The notes below the pieces were generated by a model. That model was not told the origin of the DNA. It saw only the letters and a list, made by a program, of their open reading frames with translations, and did not search any database. Position numbers and translations under genes: made by a program. A DNA stretch of 9,322 nucleotides from an uncultured Porphyromonadaceae bacterium (GTDB lineage: Bacteria > Bacteroidota > Bacteroidia > Bacteroidales > Muribaculaceae), in the NCBI GenBank assembly GCA_900551515.1, contig URWH01000062.1, forward strand, positions 1 through 9,322. Reading direction: 5' to 3'. How positions within the stretch are numbered: position 1 is the stretch's first letter; the number at the start of each line of letters is the position of its first letter. Below, piece by piece: positions 7,344 through 9,322 of this stretch.

Positions 7344-7379
7344 GCGGGGCGGCGCACCTTTCCGGAAGCGCCGCCCCGC
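7344..7379 (+). terminator. Strong GC hairpin after the lipoprotein gene
   Basis: GCGGGGCGGCGC (7344-7355) and GCGCCGCCCCGC (7368-7379) form a perfect 12-bp stem around the 12-nt loop ACCTTTCCGGAA. It begins 31 bases after the lipoprotein stop. Only CTTGCGTT follows, not a real T-tract, so it may end transcription poorly but would stabilise the mRNA 3' end. The loop contains the self-complementary TTCCGGAA, which can also pair with either arm of the next hairpin. Confidence 0.6.
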
Positions 7380-7383
7380 TTGC

Positions 7384-7400
7384 GTTCCGGCCTCCGGAAC
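7384..7400 (+). other. Small hairpin, GTTCCGG / CCGGAAC
   Basis: A perfect 7-bp stem (7384-7390 with 7394-7400) and a 3-nt loop, starting 4 bases after the strong GC hairpin. Its arms repeat the TTCCGG/CCGGAA sequence of that hairpin's loop, so the two structures can compete or interact. Confidence 0.45.
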
Positions 7401-7409
7401 CATTGTCAT

Positions 7410-7423
7410 GGCCGGTATCGGCC
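7410..7423 (+). other. Short hairpin GGCCG-GTAT-CGGCC
   Basis: A perfect 5-bp stem (7410-7414 with 7419-7423) and a 4-nt loop. It is the third stem-loop in the gap. Alone it is short enough to be chance. Confidence 0.3.
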
Positions 7424-7455
7424 GATTGATTAAAAGATGATAATATGTGCTAAAA

Positions 7456-7487
7456 GCCTGCGGAAAAAGAAACTTTTTCCCGCAGGC
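7456..7487 (+). terminator. Hairpin GCCTGCGG-A5-G / C-T5-CCCGCAGGC upstream of the permease
   Basis: Positions 7456-7469 pair with 7473-7487 over 14 bp with one bulged C (7481) and an AAA loop. The A/T block lies at the top of the stem and the GC block at the base, so a T-run comes before the GC arm rather than after it. It could be a bidirectional transcription-end structure, or an attenuator in the permease leader if transcription starts upstream. It ends 46 bases before the chosen permease ATG. Confidence 0.45.
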
Positions 7488-7533
7488 ACATGTATTTAGA
7501 TATACACAATTGAAAATACAAGACCTCAAGAGA

Positions 7534-9168
7534 ATGTATCACAAAACAACAGAGATGGATAATCAGAACGGACAAACGCCGCCGTCGGCTTACACGGCAT
7601 CCAACCGCAAGAAGATCGTGTCGACGGCGAGCGGGTCGATCACGATGACAGCGATGGCCATCATGATCGTCACCACGATATTGTCGTTGCGCGGGCTTCC
7701 CTCGGAGGCTAAATACGGCGTGCAGTCGATATTCTATTACCTCTTCGCCGCGATTGTGTTCCTGCTTCCTTTCTCGCTGGTGTGTGCCGAACTGGCTTCG
7801 ACATGGACCAAGAGCGGGGGCCTTTACCGCTGGATTTCCGAGGCTTTCGGACCACGATGGGGCTGGACAGCCATGTATTTCGAATGGCAGATGGTGATTC
7901 TCTGGTTCCCGACGGTGCTGATGTTCGGAGCGGCCTCGCTGGCCTATGTTTTCTGGCCTCAGAGTTTCGATGCTGCACTGGCGTCGGACAAGACCTATAC
8001 GTTTGTCATAGCGATGGTCGTGTTCTGGGGCGCAACGTTCAATGCATTCCGCGGTCAGCGCTCGGCCAATAAGCTGAGCACGCTCGGCGGTCTGTTCGGA
8101 ACCATCATTCCGGGAGCGCTACTGATCATTCTCGGTGTCATCTATTTCTTCTCGGGCAAGCATATCTATCTTACCGAGATGCCTTTCTTTCCCGACTTCT
8201 CCAATGCCGGCACCATAGTGCTCGCCGCGTCGATATTCCTTTTCTATGCGGGCATGGAAACTCAGGCCGTGCACATCAACGACATGCGCAATCCCTCGCG
8301 CGATTTTCCGAGGGCTGTTTTTCTGTCAATCGGTGTGATCGTGCTGCTCTACGCCATAGGCACGCTTGTGATAGGTCTTGTGATACCGACCGGGGAAATT
8401 GATCTGCTCCAGTCGCTGCTGATGGCATACAAAGGATTGTGGTCCGGCTTCGGTCTGGGCTGGTTAGGCAACATCACGGCTGTCTTCATCCTGTTCGGCG
8501 TCATCGGTCAGATCAGCGTGCTTGTCACCGGCCCGTCGACCGGTCTGATGGCGGTGGCGCAGTCGGGATATCTGCCCCGCGGTATGCAAAAGACCAACGG
8601 CAAGGGCATCAACAAGCCGATTCTGTATGTTGCGGGAGTTTTCGTGTCGGTGCTGTGCCTGGTGCTGATAGTGCTTCCCACAGTCGAATCGGCTTATCAG
8701 ATCATGTCGCAGATGGCAACGATCATCTATCTCTTCCTGGTGCTCATGATCTATGCGGCATTTATCCGTCTGCGCCGCACGCAGCCCAATAAGAAGCGCG
8801 GCTTCCGCGTGCCCGGCGGGAAATTCGGCATGATCCTCACCTGCACGGTGGGCATCCTTGGCGCACTCCTGGCTCTCGTGCTGAGCTATCTGCCGCCAAG
8901 CCAGATCACTACCGGTTCGCCCGTGATCTACATCGGCATCCTTCTCATCGGTGTGGCCGTGTTTGTAGCAATCCCGCTTGTGATCTATGCCCTGCGCAAA
9001 CCGTCGTGGCGTAATTCCAATGCCCATTTCTATCCTTTCGACTGGCAGATCGAGGGCCGCAAGCCCAATCAGGTGTCGAAATGGGAAGCCGGCTTCCAGC
9101 CTACCGAGCAGGAGGTTGAGGATGCCGAGACGAAAGCCATCTCCTGCCACGGTCAGGGAAAGTGCTGA
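7534..9168 (+). CDS. GadC-like APC-family amino-acid antiporter
   Basis: A predicted 12-helix inner-membrane transporter of the amino acid-polyamine-organocation superfamily, nearest the glutamate:GABA antiporter group. From ATG 7534 it has 544 residues. Blocks shared with E. coli GadC are CAELAS (84-89), GGLYRWISEAFGPRWGW (95-111), FFPDFSNAGT (218-227), YAGMETQAVHINDMRNPSRD (238-257), VIPTGEIDL (283-291), VTGPSTGL (331-338) and FRVPGGK (424-430), then SYLPPSQI. GadC exchanges external glutamate for internal GABA and works with a glutamate decarboxylase in acid resistance (family knowledge). No decarboxylase or glutaminase gene is in the window, so the substrate pair is inferred. The tail after the last helix (about 490-544) is polar and could serve as the pore-plugging C-terminus known in GadC. 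ATG 7534 follows CAAGAGA. ATG 7555, seven codons later, is equally possible, and GTG 7447 would start inside the hairpin region. Confidence 0.9.
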   Translation: MYHKTTEMDNQNGQTPPSAYTASNRKKIVSTASGSITMTAMAIMIVTTILSLRGLPSEAKYGVQSIFYYLFAAIVFLLPFSLVCAELASTWTKSGGLYRWISEAFGPRWGWTAMYFEWQMVILWFPTVLMFGAASLAYVFWPQSFDAALASDKTYTFVIAMVVFWGATFNAFRGQRSANKLSTLGGLFGTIIPGALLIILGVIYFFSGKHIYLTEMPFFPDFSNAGTIVLAASIFLFYAGMETQAVHINDMRNPSRDFPRAVFLSIGVIVLLYAIGTLVIGLVIPTGEIDLLQSLLMAYKGLWSGFGLGWLGNITAVFILFGVIGQISVLVTGPSTGLMAVAQSGYLPRGMQKTNGKGINKPILYVAGVFVSVLCLVLIVLPTVESAYQIMSQMATIIYLFLVLMIYAAFIRLRRTQPNKKRGFRVPGGKFGMILTCTVGILGALLALVLSYLPPSQITTGSPVIYIGILLIGVAVFVAIPLVIYALRKPSWRNSNAHFYPFDWQIEGRKPNQVSKWEAGFQPTEQEVEDAETKAISCHGQGKC

Positions 9169-9188
9169 AGCCATTCCCCTCAGCCACA

Positions 9189-9230
9189 CAAAATAAAAGA
9201 GAGCCGCCACCTCAGCCCTCTTTTATTTTG
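9189..9230 (+). terminator. AT-rich hairpin terminator after the permease gene
   Basis: CAAAATAAAAGAG (9189-9201) and CTCTTTTATTTTG (9218-9230) form a perfect 13-bp stem with a 16-nt loop, beginning 20 bases after the stop codon. The right arm is T-rich, giving the U-run of a terminator. The left arm gives the same on the other strand, so it may work in both directions. Confidence 0.7.
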
Positions 9231-9240
9231 CACCTCTCCA

Positions 9241-9270
9241 AGCCACATAAATCACATTAGCCACATAAAT
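9241..9270. repeat. Direct repeat AGCCACATAAAT (two copies)
   Basis: Exact 12-bp copies lie at 9241-9252 and 9259-9270, 18 bp apart start to start. A degenerate third copy (AGCCACACAAAAT) is at 9182-9194 and overlaps the terminator stem. The following AT-rich sequence (9271-9322) has a TTTG at 9304-9307 that could be a -33 box for a gene beyond the window. The repeat could be a regulator site for it. Confidence 0.45.
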
Positions 9271-9322
9271 AACGTGAGTTCGACGAAATTAAGTAATTGA
9301 AAATTTGGTGATTAGCGATAAA

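Noticed and set aside
8464..9210. 248-codon minus-strand open frame opposite the permease
   Set aside because: It is antisense to conserved GadC-like sequence, is His/Asp-rich as expected from reversed membrane-protein codons, and starts inside the terminator stem.

Overview
The window most likely comes from a gut Bacteroidales chromosome, possibly Muribaculaceae-like (inferred). The signs are GC-rich genes separated by AT-rich gaps, start codons without strong Shine-Dalgarno sequences, a TAnnTTTG-type -7 box, a TonB-dependent receptor carrying an N-terminal carboxypeptidase-regulatory-like domain, and a lipoprotein with acidic residues directly after the lipidated cysteine. All the genes I support lie on the plus strand.

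Layout: (1) 3-332 is the 3' end of an unrecognised gene. It is interrupted at 50-115 by a 60-bp hairpin element flanked by TAA (or CTAA) direct repeats, which looks like a very small MITE and brings an in-frame stop. (2) 357-1121 encodes a short RsmI-like tetrapyrrole-methylase-fold SAM methyltransferase, and 1132-2205 a YycJ/WalJ-like metallo-beta-lactamase-fold nuclease whose N-terminal tail carries a possible sliding-clamp-binding peptide. These two genes are closely spaced and probably co-transcribed. (3) 2206-2458 is an AT-rich promoter region. (4) 2459-5230 and 5255-7312 form a two-gene outer-membrane unit: a TonB-dependent receptor and a large multi-module surface lipoprotein that does not look like SusD. 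(5) 7313-7533 is a gap with four successive stem-loops. (6) 7534-9168 encodes a GadC-like APC-family amino-acid antiporter, followed by an AT-rich terminator hairpin and a short direct repeat.

The receptor and lipoprotein probably capture and import one ligand, which the sequence does not identify. The antiporter would act at the inner membrane. Whether it belongs to the same pathway is unknown, because a strong GC hairpin separates them and no decarboxylase or glutaminase gene is visible. The best leads are the miniature element and the reading frame it interrupts, the clamp-motif tail on the YycJ homologue, and the repeat architecture of the lipoprotein. I saw no RNA genes, CRISPR arrays or full-length transposase genes.
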